Source: Lamellibrachia columna (Eukaryota; Annelida; Polychaeta; Sabellida; Siboglinidae). Taken from it: DNA of 64,000 bases. Each line of letters opens with the position of its first letter. The first letter of the stretch is position 1. Below, piece after piece: positions 30,381 to 46,299 of the stretch. The DNA is taken from positions 14,873,489-14,937,488 of the forward strand of contig OY759267.1 in assembly GCA_963662155.1 (NCBI GenBank). The letters are read 5' to 3'. The notes beneath the pieces were generated by a model, which worked only from the letters and a program-made list of their open reading frames with translations, was not told the DNA's origin and searched no databases. The position numbers and the translations under genes were made by a program.

Positions 30381-32415
30381 GGCACTAAATTCTGTGTAGT
30401 ATACACTGAAAATGTCGTTGCAACCTCTTGCTCCATATTCCGTGGTATTAGACCCTGTGCAGAGGCGCGTGAAATCTGCCACGCGTGACGAATGAACGAA
30501 CGAACGAGCTGCTGGCCTTCCCCGGTTTGGCGGGCGGGGAGCGCTGGCGTCGCCGTGCGAGCATGCTGACGGAACAAATGGACGGGCGTCAGTTACCCCC
30601 CGGACGGGGGTTAATTGGAAAGGGGCTTATTCGTCAGCTGGTGTCCAAATGACCGACTGTCTAGTTGCGGGCATTTGTGCGACGCGACAGCGCGCCCAGT
30701 TGACAGGCGGGGTCTGTAATCGACGTGTAATCTGTCCACAATGCTTTTGGTTTGTTTATTTTTTCAGCCAATTTATTACAGTCTTTTACACACGCGCACG
30801 CTAACGACGGTGTCGTGCGGAGAGATGAACGGCTTCCGTTCGCATTGAAGTCGCTGCCAAATCGAATTCCGGATATCTTGAAACTATGGTTTTTGCCGCT
30901 GATGCGTCTTCGTCAGCCACCAGAGTGGCATGTCGTTGTCGACGAGTTGCTGGTGATGTTGTCATTAACCTTGGTGGATTCACCCAAATAGAATTGAACT
31001 TCAAATCAATTAAATGCGTTGCTAGGCAATAATGTAACTTATCCGGCGTTTCAAATCGCGGTCGCGCGGAATATGTGTAATTAATTAACTTAATGTTTCA
31101 TATCCCGGATTCGTTGAACATACTGAAACTCACGTATATAAGTTTCTTTGTTTAGTGCTATACGATTATCTTCCTCTATTTTCATTTAACTTGTAGGTTG
31201 TGTTTTGTGGGCCGGCTTCGCAGGATACCTTGTACCTATACATTTTTTTTAATGTCACGAAATAATATTCATGGTATTTTCTGTTAATTATATTGACCAA
31301 TCACTTAACATGTTATGGACAATATTAGACAGAAAGAAAGAAATGCATCTTTTGAGATGGGTGTGGCATTTATATGTAGGATCAGGTGAGCGCGTCGTAG
31401 CAACAGAACGAAGGAAAAAAGAACACCGAAGAGGCACTTTTGAAAGCGCAAAGAATGAGATGATAAAAGACGCATGTAGAAATATAGAAACTCGCTGATG
31501 ACACACATGGTGGATATCACTGTCGAGCCACACGCACGAGAAGAACTATAAATGGAGTAAAGCCGAAGCTATTGGCGACTTGACAAATGAAAAATGCGAC
31601 TCCCGGCGCCGTCTTGTTGCTGAAACTACGACAGCGGCGCACAAACAAACAGCGCCTTCGGTACAGGGTGATTTGCAAACATGGAACATGACTGATTTAC
31701 GGTAACAGCAGAAACAACGTATTAGCTGCGCAGTTCACATTCCTGCTTGGGCATTACATGTCTCCGAACATCGTTACCCGGCGACGGCCAAGTGGCTGAG
31801 GGCGGCGGTGGAACATCAAGGCGGATGCGGCAAGACCAACGCGCTACATGTTGACTTCTGCCAATAGCAGAATATGGCTTACGACCTGCAGTCATGTGGA
31901 GGCAGACGCTGTATCTCACAGCACACCTGCATGTGGAAATCCCTGCACAGTGGTGACGTTAGAAAAGGCCGTCGCCTTCCGTGATTACAATATCCGATGA
32001 GACGAGCCCACGTACATAAATAGAACACCCGTTAGTACAACAAGACCGCTGAGCCCTTATCTGTTGACACATAATAAAGTGATGCCGGCATGGACCAGTG
32101 ACATTCATGCTGCTGCTCGGCAAGAACCCACTGGAGGCCCAGTGTGTATACTGTACAGCACCCAGTCTTCATCATATATCTATAGATATACAGTACTAAT
32201 ACGAGATTATTACTAAATAGCTATATATACCTAATATCTTATTACGTGCACAGTCTATCCATGCAACTTGTATATCAAATATCATAACATAATTAACTAT
32301 AACAGTAGCACCACTAAACATGATCGAAACTGAACTTTCTGAAGTGCTCTATACATGTATTAGCTAATGACAGCGAGTGGTCAAAATCTCATTAAGCCCT
32401 GTTGGACATTCTTCT
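30381..32415. other. Wnt4 intron 2 segment, nothing recognised
   Basis: A 75-codon + frame at 31271-31498 is rich in Lys, Arg and Glu but matches nothing I can name. No repeat array is seen. Confidence 0.35.
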
Positions 32416-32545
32416 CTAACGTCCCAAAAATATTCTTTTCCCATCTTCCAACACATTCCCCAGCGGCTCCATCACAGCCATTTCCACCTGCAGATCAAGA
32501 TCTTTCTTGAATGTTATCTGGCCAACTTGCCCTAGGACACGCCTC
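32416..32545 (-). CDS. Possible minus-strand terminal exon, unknown protein
   Basis: On the minus strand a good acceptor (atttctttgcag) is followed by 42 open codons. They read RRVLGQVGQITFKKDLDLQ, then VEMAVMEPLGNVLEDGKR and IFLGR, and end at TAG (32416-32418). Amino-acid use looks protein-like, and the frame requires a preceding phase-2 exon (one base before the first full codon). I do not recognise the family. No upstream exon with the right phase was identified; the THAP-like exon at 33002-33074 ends in phase 1 and cannot join directly. It could be a chance open frame or part of a retrotransposed gene nested antisense in Wnt4 intron 2. Confidence 0.3.
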
Positions 32546-33001
32546 CTGCAAAGAAATGTGCTCTCTCATTTAAGCTTTAGTAGGCAACCTTTCACATGGT
32601 TTGTCAAACAAATGCATAGAATGCAATGAATGTTGCAGTGTGTACAGAATGAGTTACATGATACAACGATGAAAAGGCAAACGACAACCAAAAGGGGGAG
32701 AGCCTCATTAAATGCAGATGACTTAATAAAGAACAAAAATCTTATTAATGAGCTGACATCTAGTAGAGTTTTTAAAAAGAGTTACAAATATGCATACATG
32801 CACGCACACATTATTTATAAAACTGAATCCTACCTCTATAACATTTTATGTTGCACTCAATCAATGTGACGTCTGGGAAACACTGAATGTACGTTACCCC
32901 AAAGATAAACGAACGTATCTGTAATATATTGATATTTTCGAAACTGTTACACTCATTCACATATACAGTAACACAGCACAAACATTTGCGACATAAATTA
33001 C

Positions 33002-33074
33002 CTGAAAATAACGATATGTCAGATTCTGTCTTCTGTCGAATTGTACAGCTGTAAGCCACACAGGAAATAACCAT
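33002..33074 (-). CDS. Possible first exon of a THAP-domain protein
   Basis: Reading down from 33074 on the minus strand, the ATG opens MVISCVAYSCTIRQKTESDI, then SLFS. It ends at a consensus donor (tttcag|gtaatt) at 33002/33001. The start MVxSCxAYxC is the signature of the N-terminal part of THAP zinc fingers, such as THAP1, whose C2CH finger opens C-x4-C and is often cut by an intron shortly after. Here C5 and C10 supply the first two zinc ligands. The remaining Cys-His pair, the AVPTIF-like motif and any following exon were not found in this intron. It is either a small first exon whose partners I could not see, or a relic of a THAP gene or P-element-like transposon. Confidence 0.4.
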
Positions 33075-34079
33075 ATTCGTTGTCCCACAACTTTCTCCAG
33101 CAAGCCTCCAAAATGTTTGTCTTGGAGAGTTTAACACTAATGCACGATGCTCACTCCAGTATGAACAACTCAACTGCCCACACTTATAACACAACTGCTG
33201 GGACCTCACCCAAATTATTAAACAGTCTGGTGGCCATGCCCCATTAAGAACAAATGACAATGACGAATGTTCAAGTTAATTGGTTCCTGGTGTCATCGTC
33301 ACTGGCTACTAGGCCTGATAAGTTTATACTTCTCTGGTAGCCACCTCATCTTCATTGCTTTTGTTTGCCTTATATTGTACATGATGATGGTGAGGAGGAA
33401 ATACATTTACTTACTCACTCAGTCACTTACTTACTTACTTACTCACTTACTTACTTACTAACTGACTTACATATGTTAGACAATTATTTGTAACATGCTA
33501 TGTTCATACTATAAACAGTACTACCCTTTTTGTCATGCTGTGGATGCAATTGTTTCTGCTGTGCAATTAAATGCCGACCAGTGGTCCACGCCCGCTTCAC
33601 TGCAGTGAGCTGACTTATCGCTCTTGTGTAAACTCTATGGCCACACACAGAGGACTCGTAACCGTGCCAATGACATCCTTGGGATACGGTCAACAGTCCC
33701 TGGGTCAAAAGCCCCTGGGTCAAAGGCCTCTAAATAAAAAGCCACCTAGTCAAAAGCCACTAAGTCATTTTTTAATTAAAGAATGGGGAATTTGATCTTA
33801 TACTGTGCACTATCGCACGAAGAGATGTTTGGACAATCGTGCCTATACGTGCATTTAACCCTAAGGGCGTTTGACCTAGACCCGGCTTCCCTGCCCACAA
33901 GCCACCTGTAGCTTGTTGGTTGGTAGGCGATCTCTTTAAACCTCGTTAAACACGACGCACGTAAAGTAAGTCAGACAGGTAACCCATTCCACGTAGATGT
34001 TACGCCTTGGTTAGACCTGCTCTCCCACGGATCAGTCGGTCCGGATTGCTTTTGAACTTCCGGCATCTGAAGCTTGAAC
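33075..34079. other. Wnt4 intron 2 segment with a short CTTA-type microsatellite
   Basis: Imperfect (ACTT)n repeats lie at 33411-33470. A short aaaagccnct repeat (cctgggtcaaaagcccctgg) lies at 33696-33770. No gene is recognised. Confidence 0.5.
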
Positions 34080-34169
34080 ACATACATACATACATACATA
34101 CATACATACATACATACATACATACATACATACATACATACATACATACATACATACATACACACACAC
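34080..34169. repeat. (CATA)n microsatellite
   Basis: About 21 CATA units followed by a short CA run. Confidence 0.95.
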
Positions 34170-35888
34170 GTTACATCATAACATTCGTTAACCATAAAAG
34201 CATTTAAACAACTGATTAAAATTATTTTAACGATGCGTCAGTTCACATAATTTAACAGCCGGCACATCGATCAATCTGTCCAACATAAGTGCATGGAAAG
34301 GGCAGTGACGTGTTGGAGTACAAGGAATTTCCCTAACACTAACTGTCACTAATGGCGCACCAGGACGACATAACTATGTCGCCTTATCTGTCGTCTACAA
34401 ACCCCTTCTTACTGCAGCACCGTAAATCACACAGGGCTATAGCAGCCGCGCGTTATCACATACGCTGCAGTGTTTGCCCGTCGACAGAGACAAGATATGG
34501 TCTGTCATATTTGCTTAGTATTATGCCTCATGATTCAGATAAACATGTACCCCGTGTTACATATTAGGCAATTTGCTGAGGGCATTATTGCAATCGAGTC
34601 TTGTTTCCCCACAAAACTTGCATAATCAAGTTAAAGGGTCCACACTTTATCGGAGTCACTTCCTCACGAAGACCGAAATCTTATTTCTGCAGTAGCGTCA
34701 GTTTTAGAAGCTGAAATATTGACTACTTCTAGGTAAACCAACTTTGGTAGTGAACACTGTTTCCAACGAGTGCGATAGGGTGTATTGGGGGGGGGGGGGT
34801 TGGGCTATACCCCATTAGCTTTTTTCCGTATGTAAGCTGTTGTGTCACTACATTGTAGCATGGTAACCTAATGGGTGGCTACGCTTACCCCCTCCCACCC
34901 CACCCTTGCGATATCCTAAATACGCAACTGCATGGGTCGCGGAGAAGCGTGCAGTTTGCTAGCAGGAATATATATGATTAAGTTCTTTGGAGTCGGCTCC
35001 TGCAAATCGTTTTTTTTTAATCTAACACCCGTATGCTGTCGACCATTCACTAAAAATACAAACGATTACGCAAATACATCAGTCCACTCCATTATTTAAA
35101 ATAAATCCCTCAGTGCCACACTTACTCGTGTAAATTTACACAATGCAATATTATGTTTGTCCGTCTGTCTTTCTTCTGTATTCGACCAATCAATCAAAAT
35201 GGCGACTTAAAATGTTAAAACTGTTTCCTCATCTGATTTAGCCTATCGCAAACCCGGTTCAATAGTGTCCAAATATGTAGTGTGTGAATAGTTTATGTAA
35301 TTTTATGTACGTTTATGTATCCGCAGTCGATTTAATTTTTAAATGCCTATTTTTTTTAAATAATCGAAAGAATTGACTTTAGTCATTAGATCTGGTAAGG
35401 ATCAAACTAGTGGATATCCAAAATGGTAAACTCTGTGTGGGTCAATGCTGAGTGGGGGTGACTTCCTGTCGTCGATCACACGACAAAGTTACGAAATTTC
35501 ACCAAGGAAGAAAATCATGTTTTTTCAGCAATTCTATTTTTACTTCAATAAATGCTTGAACAAGCATTAACTAAGAAACTACACACAAAAGTTGCACAAA
35601 CTAGCTAACACGTTGCAGTGGATTAATTTGAAATGAGACTAGCAAAAAATCGAATTGATTAAGCACTTTTAACAATAACTTGTGCGCTGTAGATACGACG
35701 CGGCCTCACACTCACAGGAAAAGTCGAGATGCAATCGTTGAATAAAATTAATGTCTTCTAATTCTTGTTCGAGTGAACATGCAGGCTTTTACATCACTTC
35801 TGTTAGATGCCATAGTTCACACGAAGATTAACTGTACACTTTATCAGATTATCGTGAGTGTCGTGATTATCGTGATTTCTTCCGCCAG
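34170..35888. other. Wnt4 intron 2, 3' part, nothing recognised
   Basis: AT-rich DNA with a poly-G run at 34790-34800. It ends with the acceptor gatttcttccgccag before exon 3. Confidence 0.45.
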
Positions 35889-36166
35889 GTACGCGAGAGT
35901 CTGCGTTCGTGCACGCGATCTCGGCCGCCGGAGTGTCCCACGCCGTCACGCGGTCCTGCAGCAGTGGCCAGGTCGACAGGTGTGGCTGCGACCGGACTGT
36001 GTGGGGCAAGAGTCGGAAAGGCGACTTCGAATGGGCCGGCTGTTCGGATAACATCGCCTACGGAAACGCCTTCAGTAAGACATTCGTGGACGCGCGCGAA
36101 CGGACGCGCGGATCAAACGCCGACCGAGCGCTCATGAATCTACACAACAACAACGCCGGTAGGCAG
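35889..36166 (+). CDS. Wnt4: Wnt4 exon 3: central part of the ligand
   Basis: Supplies two bases of codon 109 and residues 110-201, ending in phase 0 at cag|gtacgt. Segments in order are [39 protein letters not shown], then [20 protein letters not shown], and [14 protein letters not shown]. TRExAFVxAIxxAGVxxxVTRxCSxG, the CGCDR pair, WxGCSDNIxYGxxFSxxFVDxRE and MNLHNNxAGR are canonical Wnt blocks. The [14 protein letters not shown] form and the short CGCDRTVxG loop point to Wnt4. Four conserved cysteines are contributed. The GTACGC shared by donor 2 and by the first bases of this exon gives an alternative-looking junction, but only the AG at 35887-35888 keeps the frame and family alignment. 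Confidence 0.97.
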
Positions 36167-36212
36167 GTACGTCATAGATGGAGAGTTTGGTATTTGTGAC
36201 GTCGGTGTTGCT

Positions 36213-36509
36213 CTACTCTCTGTCCCTGAAGTCCTCGACCTTTGCCTTCCTTCTCCTTCCATCACTGATCCCGTTCTTCCACGGTTCCGCCAAATCTCTC
36301 TTATTCCATCTCATTCTCGGTCTTCCTCTTCCTCCATCCACTCTGAGCGGGGCCGCTCTTTTCATCAACCGTTCCCCTTCCATTCTTTCCGCGTGTCCAG
36401 TCCACTTTAACCTACCCCGACTCCTCCTTAAACTCTCACCCCACCCTCCTCCCTCAGCTCCACCCTTTTCACTTCGCGTTGACCATTTACTTAGCAGTAT
36501 GCCTACCAC
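36213..36509 (-). pseudogene. LINE C-terminal fragment in Wnt4 intron 3
   Basis: The minus strand is open and reads RLKWTGHAERMEGERLMKRA, then GRGRPRMRWNKRDLAEP, ending RRRKAKVEDFRDRE. The RLxWxGHxxRM, basic linker and RGRPRxRW order is the usual LINE C-terminal tail, as in the fragments at 9440, 27233, 55734 and 57080. It begins only 47 bp after exon 3 and lies opposite to the gene. Confidence 0.75.
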
Positions 36510-36720
36510 AAGTTTCGTTCAGTGTTCTTTGTTTATCTTCCGTCTTCCATCATGTCACGTCGATTCCATGCCGTTCGTTTTTCGACCACTATTTACTTAC
36601 GGACGTTTACCCTTTATTCTTTATATATGTCCAGTGCCTCGACGACGTCCGGTTTCATTGACCAATTTGGCTTATTTCCAGTAATGTGAACCCTCTTTCC
36701 ACCATTCCACATCGAACCAG
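36510..36720. other. Wnt4 intron 3, likely more of the LINE relic
   Basis: Pyrimidine-rich on +, continuing the composition of the LINE fragment. No clear motif is seen. Confidence 0.35.
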
Positions 36721-40736
<4,016 letters not shown>

Positions 40737-40742
40737 ATTACA

Positions 40743-40790
<48 letters not shown>

Positions 40791-40933
40791 CCACACACAC
40801 GCACGCACGCACACACGCACGCACGCACGCACACACGCGCATACGCACACACGCGCATACGCACACAGTATCTCACGCACAGTGTCACATACACAGGCGC
40901 GCGCGCGCGCACGCATGCACGCACGTACGCACG

Positions 40934-40987
<54 letters not shown>

Positions 40988-41050
40988 AGCACGCACGCAC
41001 GCACGCACGCACGCACACACACGAACGCTCGCGCATGCACGCACGCACAC
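40737..41050. repeat. Compound CACG / CA microsatellite
   Basis: ACGC tetramers, mixed acac/acgc blocks, a gcgcgcgcgcgc run at 40898, CA repeats from about 40939 to 40982, then ACGC again. All long frames here are repeat-derived. Confidence 0.95.
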
Positions 41051-41143
41051 TGGCAGATAGAGAGCAAAGAATAATTGTCGGTGTATTCTCCGTGTGTATT
41101 CTCCGTGTGTGTCGACACATTTTCGGGACAACCAATTGCATAA

Positions 41144-41665
41144 TATGGCGAACTTACTTCCCATCAATACACCGACCGAATATGGCGAACTTATTACCCC
41201 CCCCACAAATATACTGACAGAACATGGCGAACTTACCCCCACCAATTTATCTATAGAATATGCGAACTTACCCCCACCAATATACCGACATAATATGGCG
41301 AACTACCCCCATGAATATAACGACAGAATATGGCGAACTTACCCCCACCAATATACCGATAGAATATGGTGAACTTACCCCCCACCAATATACCGACAGA
41401 ATATGGCGAGCTTACCCCCACCAATATAAACACAGAATATGGCGAACTTACCCCCACCAATTTACCGATAGAATATGGCGAACTTAATCCCCACCAATAT
41501 ACCGACATAATATGGCGAACTTACCCCCACCAATATAACGACAGAATATGGCGAACTTACCGCACCAATATACCGATAGAATATGGCGAACTTACCCCCC
41601 ACCAATATACCGACAGAATATGGCGAACTTACCCCCACCAATATATCGACAGAATATGCACTAAC
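41144..41665. repeat. 36-bp minisatellite, about 14 units
   Basis: The unit is aatatggcgaacttaccccc followed by accaatataccgacag, with runs of C of varying length. Because 36 is divisible by three, + frames stay open as a 12-residue repeat, but C-run slips break them. Confidence 0.93.
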
Positions 41666-41745
41666 ACATATCCTATAAAACAAATCTAAATACAAATTTG
41701 CTTACAATACGTCAAAACAATAACATGGTCTCCGGTGGAAGAGTT

Positions 41746-42572
41746 TAGATGGTGATCCGTCCATGTTAGTTTATATGGTGATCCGTCCATGTTAGTGTAG
41801 ATGGTGATCGGTCCATGTTAGTTTAGATGGTGATCCGTCCATGTTAGTTTAGATGGTGATCCGTCCATGTTAGTCTAGATGGTGATCCGTCCATGTTAGC
41901 TTAGATGGTGATCCGTCCATGTTAGTTTATATGGTGATCCGTCCATGTTAGTCTAGATGGTGATCCGCCCATGCTAGCTTAGATGGTGGTCCGTCCATGT
42001 TAGTGTAGATGGTGATCGGTCCATGTTAGTTTAGATGGTGATCCGTCCATGTTAGTTTAGATGGTGATCCGTCCATGTTAGTCTAGATGGTGATCCGTCC
42101 ATGTTAGCTTATATGGTGATCCGTCCATGTTAATTTATATGGTGATCCGTCCATGTTAGTCTAGATGGTGATATGTCCATGTTAGTTTAGATGGTGATCC
42201 GTCCATGTTAGTCTAGATGGTGATCCGCCCATGTTAGTTTAGATGGTCATCCTTCCATGTTAGTTTAGATGGTGATCCTTCCATGTTAGTTTAGATGGTG
42301 ATCCGTCCATGTTAGTTTAGATGGTGATCCTTCCATGTTAGTTTAGATGGTGATCCGTCCATGTTAGTTTAGAACTTTAGATGGTGATCCGTTCATGTTA
42401 GTTTAGAACTTTAGATGGTGATCCGTCCATGTTAGTTTAGAACTTTAGATGGTGATCCGTCCATGTTAGTTTAGAACTTTAGATGGTGATCCGTCCATGT
42501 TAGTTTAGAACTTTAGATGGTGATCCGTCCATGTTAGTTTAGAACTTTAGATGGTGATCCGTTCATGTTAGC
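41746..42572. repeat. 26-bp minisatellite passing into a 35-bp derivative, about 30 units
   Basis: The basic unit tagatggtgatccgtccatg plus ttagtt is 26 bp. From about 42365 each unit gains a nine-base agaactttt-type insert, giving 35 bp. A gtgtagatggtgatcgg variant recurs at 41795 and 42003, showing a duplication of eight units (208 bp). Confidence 0.93.
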
Positions 42573-42900
42573 GGAGCGGAGGCAGCGAAGAACCGTTGCT
42601 GCGCGGCGGTGGTACAGGGCTTTCATTCACCAAACCCGTGCAGGAGGCGGCCTCTTGGCATAGACGGCTCATTTGCATATATAGGCCTCTTGATTGACAC
42701 AAGAACGACGTCTGCTAGTTGTTGGGTATAAAAAATGGCTAAATATGTTATGAATAAAGTCAATATGTTATGAATAAAGTCAATAGTTTTAAGTAATTTA
42801 AGTAATTGTCCCCTATCAAAATACATTGCTCTTTTAATTAGCAATCTATCAAAATGTATATTATAATTATTTATATTGGAGTCAGGGTGTTTGTAGAATA
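42573..42900. other. Wnt4 intron 3 segment, unexplained 93-codon minus frame
   Basis: The minus frame at 42623-42904 is open for 93 codons and protein-like in composition, but I recognise no domain. A short direct repeat, aatatgttatgaataaagtc, occurs twice at 42743-42783. Confidence 0.4.
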
Positions 42901-43390
42901 CCAAAATAACAGAACATTTTTCATTTGTTCATTTTTAACCTCAATGAAAATTCACGCATAGTGAAGTTTCAATGTCTAAAATTTAATCATATCTGTGTTT
43001 GAATTAATTAGCTAACAACGTAGTCTAATCCTCCTCCTTTTTTAGCTGTTCTTGGGTTAGAATGAACTGAATAATCTATGATATTATAAATACCAAAAAA
43101 TGACGCAATCCTCGACATTGGTTTTTAACTGTTCCTGGGTTAGATAGCTGTGTATAATCTATGATATTATAAATATCGGTTTTTGTTCAATTTTCATTTT
43201 GTTCATTTTTCATTTTGTTCATTTTGAACTCTGTGAAAATCCACGCATATTGAAGCTTCAGTGTTTACCATTAAATCATCTTTGTTTTGATTAATTTAAT
43301 AACAGCATATACAGTCGCCACCTTTTTCTAGCTGTATTGGGGTTAAATCGAAGTATTAAATCTATGATAATTATAAATATCTTTTTATGA
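42900..43390. repeat. Old tandem duplication of about 270 bp, AT-rich
   Basis: Copy 1 (about 42912-43095) and copy 2 (about 43190-43382) share ttcattttgttcattttgaa-like starts. They then share gtgaaaatccacgcat, gaagcttcagtgt and tagctgt(t)nttggggtta, and end atctatgatattataaat. A partial third copy of the end lies at 43125-43177. Divergence is substantial. Confidence 0.65.
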
Positions 43391-46298
43391 GCATTAATCC
43401 AGCCCTATGCAATCAAACTTTAAATGTAATGCTTTCTGCAATCTACTAACAATGTGGAAAAGTTATTGTAAAGCTATTGTAAATTGATTTAGTATTGTGT
43501 CAGCATTAAAATTAACTGTCAGTTGGGATTGAAATTTTAACTGTAGTTTGCTATGATATTTTTACCAGTTAAATTTATTGAATTGAATTGAATCTACAGT
43601 TGCAAACACACCACGTCATCATTATAGTATTTATAAAAACGCATATGACAGTAAACAAAACATTATTTAAACATTTTGCGTTTCCTGTATTAAGTGATGG
43701 TAATATAACACAGTTGTATACAAAACTGCGTGCGCGATGTATTTTGGTCATTATAAAGAAAACGAACACACAGTTTAATGTAATTGACTACAAAGTATTA
43801 ATTTCATTATGTGAATTGTGCCAATGTAAGCGCTGGTTAATAAATATAATGTACGCTTATATTTGCGACAGTAAACGTAAACCGTCAGTGTCGCAGTGTC
43901 ACGATGTGCGCCTCCCACGCATGCGCATCTCCTTCACAACTATAACTCCGCCCAAATTATGGTAATTACCGGAGGCCGCTTACGAAATAAAATGACGGGT
44001 GCAGGAGGTGACCTAATCGGAAGGAAAACTAACCGCACCATCTGGTGCACGGAGCTAGCGACACCCGGATGTTGTCCATCAGGCAAGTTTGGGAGATCAC
44101 TAACAGGATCATTAGCCAAGTGTGGCTTGTTTTATTTGACTCGTTGTTGATGTGGCTCGTGCGTGTTCGGCGACTGGAAATGACTCAAACCAGCGTGCAT
44201 GTGTATTGCAAACAAGGATGCGCGCTACATGACTAATGTTGAGCCATGTGTCAGCGTGCGTTCTTGCGTCACAGCGGATAGTTATGTTGGTAGCTGAATA
44301 ATTATTATCCAACATCAAACTCACAGCCGAGGCAACTACCGGCTTCCATTTGCCATTTTTCGGGTCATCCTGTTGATATTTAGAGCGTCTGCATCCATCG
44401 CTTTCCATAGGGATATGTTTTTATGCAGGCTTCCTGTGTTCCTTGTTAGTATAGACCTATATCCAGCCTATTTTTCATTTACGTTCTTATTTTACAAGAC
44501 GCATTTGACCTTATGCGCGACCGGTCTCAATTTATTGCGTAAATCGTGCCATATATAACACAGTGTTGGTTTTTTCGGAATAGTTCCGGTGCAACATTTA
44601 TGAATAGCGCGCCTATGTTACACACATTCCACGGATACCCGTTACCCACACAAGCTACGCTGACGTGCTGACAAACCTTTCGAATATTGTGCCATATAAA
44701 TAATCTACATACAGATTCCTTGCCGATGTGGTTGTGCGACATGTGGCTCACATTATCTATTGTGATCTCGATATAGGTTCTGGAAAAAAACCTTGGAATT
44801 GGAATTATTCAGTCCGTTAGTGCGTCTTGCTTGCAGAGCTAAATCGGATTACGTCCTTCTACATCTGACACACATGTCTGTGATTGAAACCGTTGTGTCG
44901 ATGGAGATCGACCTCGTCGGTCAGCATTCAATGTAGACTTGATATTTGGAGAGAAACATTCAAATTATACAGATGAGGGTCAAAGTATATATCTAAATGT
45001 TGTTCATCAAAACATATTTGGACGGTCAATATAATATTACAATAGATATAGTTTATGTTATTGTAACATAGTTTTATGATAACAGCGATCAGATTTCGAA
45101 CATTTAATGTCGGCCGTTTTTCGCAGGTGACGTACGTTTTGTTGGTGGACATCATATAACAACACTGTCGTGACATGTCGTGACATGTCGTGACATTTAC
45201 TGGACAACTGGGCACCCGTGAAAACGTTGAATTAAAACAGTTGACAATAAGACATCTCAACAATATTACGTCATCTCAATCAGCTGCACAAACGAGCACA
45301 TGGCAATAGAAATTGGTGGTATTATAAGGAAGGGTCTGTAATTTGCATGTGTTTTCAAAAGGGTATGGTGCTAAGTCTGAAAAAAGGGCACATTCGCGCA
45401 CGTGGAAATATTTTTAGGGCAAGGGAGCAGAATTGGGGGCAACCTATCACATGACATACATGAAAAGTGTGTAATTGAACATATAAAAAACGTTACTTTC
45501 TAGTACAACACATTTTATTTAGACCCCCATGGTCAGGCTCAATGGGCGAGCCGCCTGTCCTTCAAGTGCAGCCAGGTTCTGGCCGCTGCAAGAAGGCAAT
45601 TTGTGTAACTTATTCCAATTAAAGTTTAGCATAACTTAACTTATTTTTACCTGGCATAGTTTTGTAGGAACAATATACTACAGTCAACATGGGCTTTTTC
45701 TTATTTGTATAACCTATGCCGGCTATATATATATATACTTAGGTGAAACACGTATTACCAGCCCTCAAAATAAATCAGACCAAGAAACACTGTCAACATG
45801 TTTATTTCCTCCAAGTTTGCATCACTGTTAATACTCCTACATTCCACACAGAATATATACTGTAACCCTTTTTATCCGGAATACACACCGGTGCGTAGTT
45901 CACTGTATGTTTTATGCCGGTCACATGATATACCACATGATAGCCATGATGCATGGCTATAGCTTCCTGTAATGGCGGCAGCCATGAATAGCTCGTTCAT
46001 CTTGTCATTTTAATGATATTTCAACGCATATTCTTCAAGTTTTCAAACGTGCCTTTGGTGCGCATTTTAAAATGGCCGACGCCGGCGGATCGAGGCACCT
46101 TTTGAGCTGCATGGCGGCGCCCAGGCAAGGCAAGGCGCTACGAAGCCAGTCGCCGGGAAGGCCGGTGTTATGTTTGGGGGAATGACGCGGCGCCGACCTC
46201 AAAACGCCTAGACAAATCCCTGTGGACATGCAAGCACTTGCGTAGCAAAATCAACGAATTGAATGGTTCCAAGGGAAGTTAGTTTGTGTTCGATTAAA
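43391..46298. other. Wnt4 intron 3 segment, no gene recognised
   Basis: AT-rich DNA. A 125-codon + frame at 43588-43965 has no domain I know. An 11-bp unit (gtcgtgacatg) occurs three times at 45168-45200. Short (TA) runs occur at 45725. Confidence 0.4.
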
Positions 46299-46299
46299 C

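Noticed and set aside
31271..31498. 75-codon Lys/Arg/Glu-rich + frame
   Set aside because: It might be a LINE tail, but no GRP-W or RT motif is visible, so no call is made.
43588..43965. 125-codon + strand frame in intron 3
   Set aside because: AT-rich, no domain, lies within a Wnt4 intron with no splice support.
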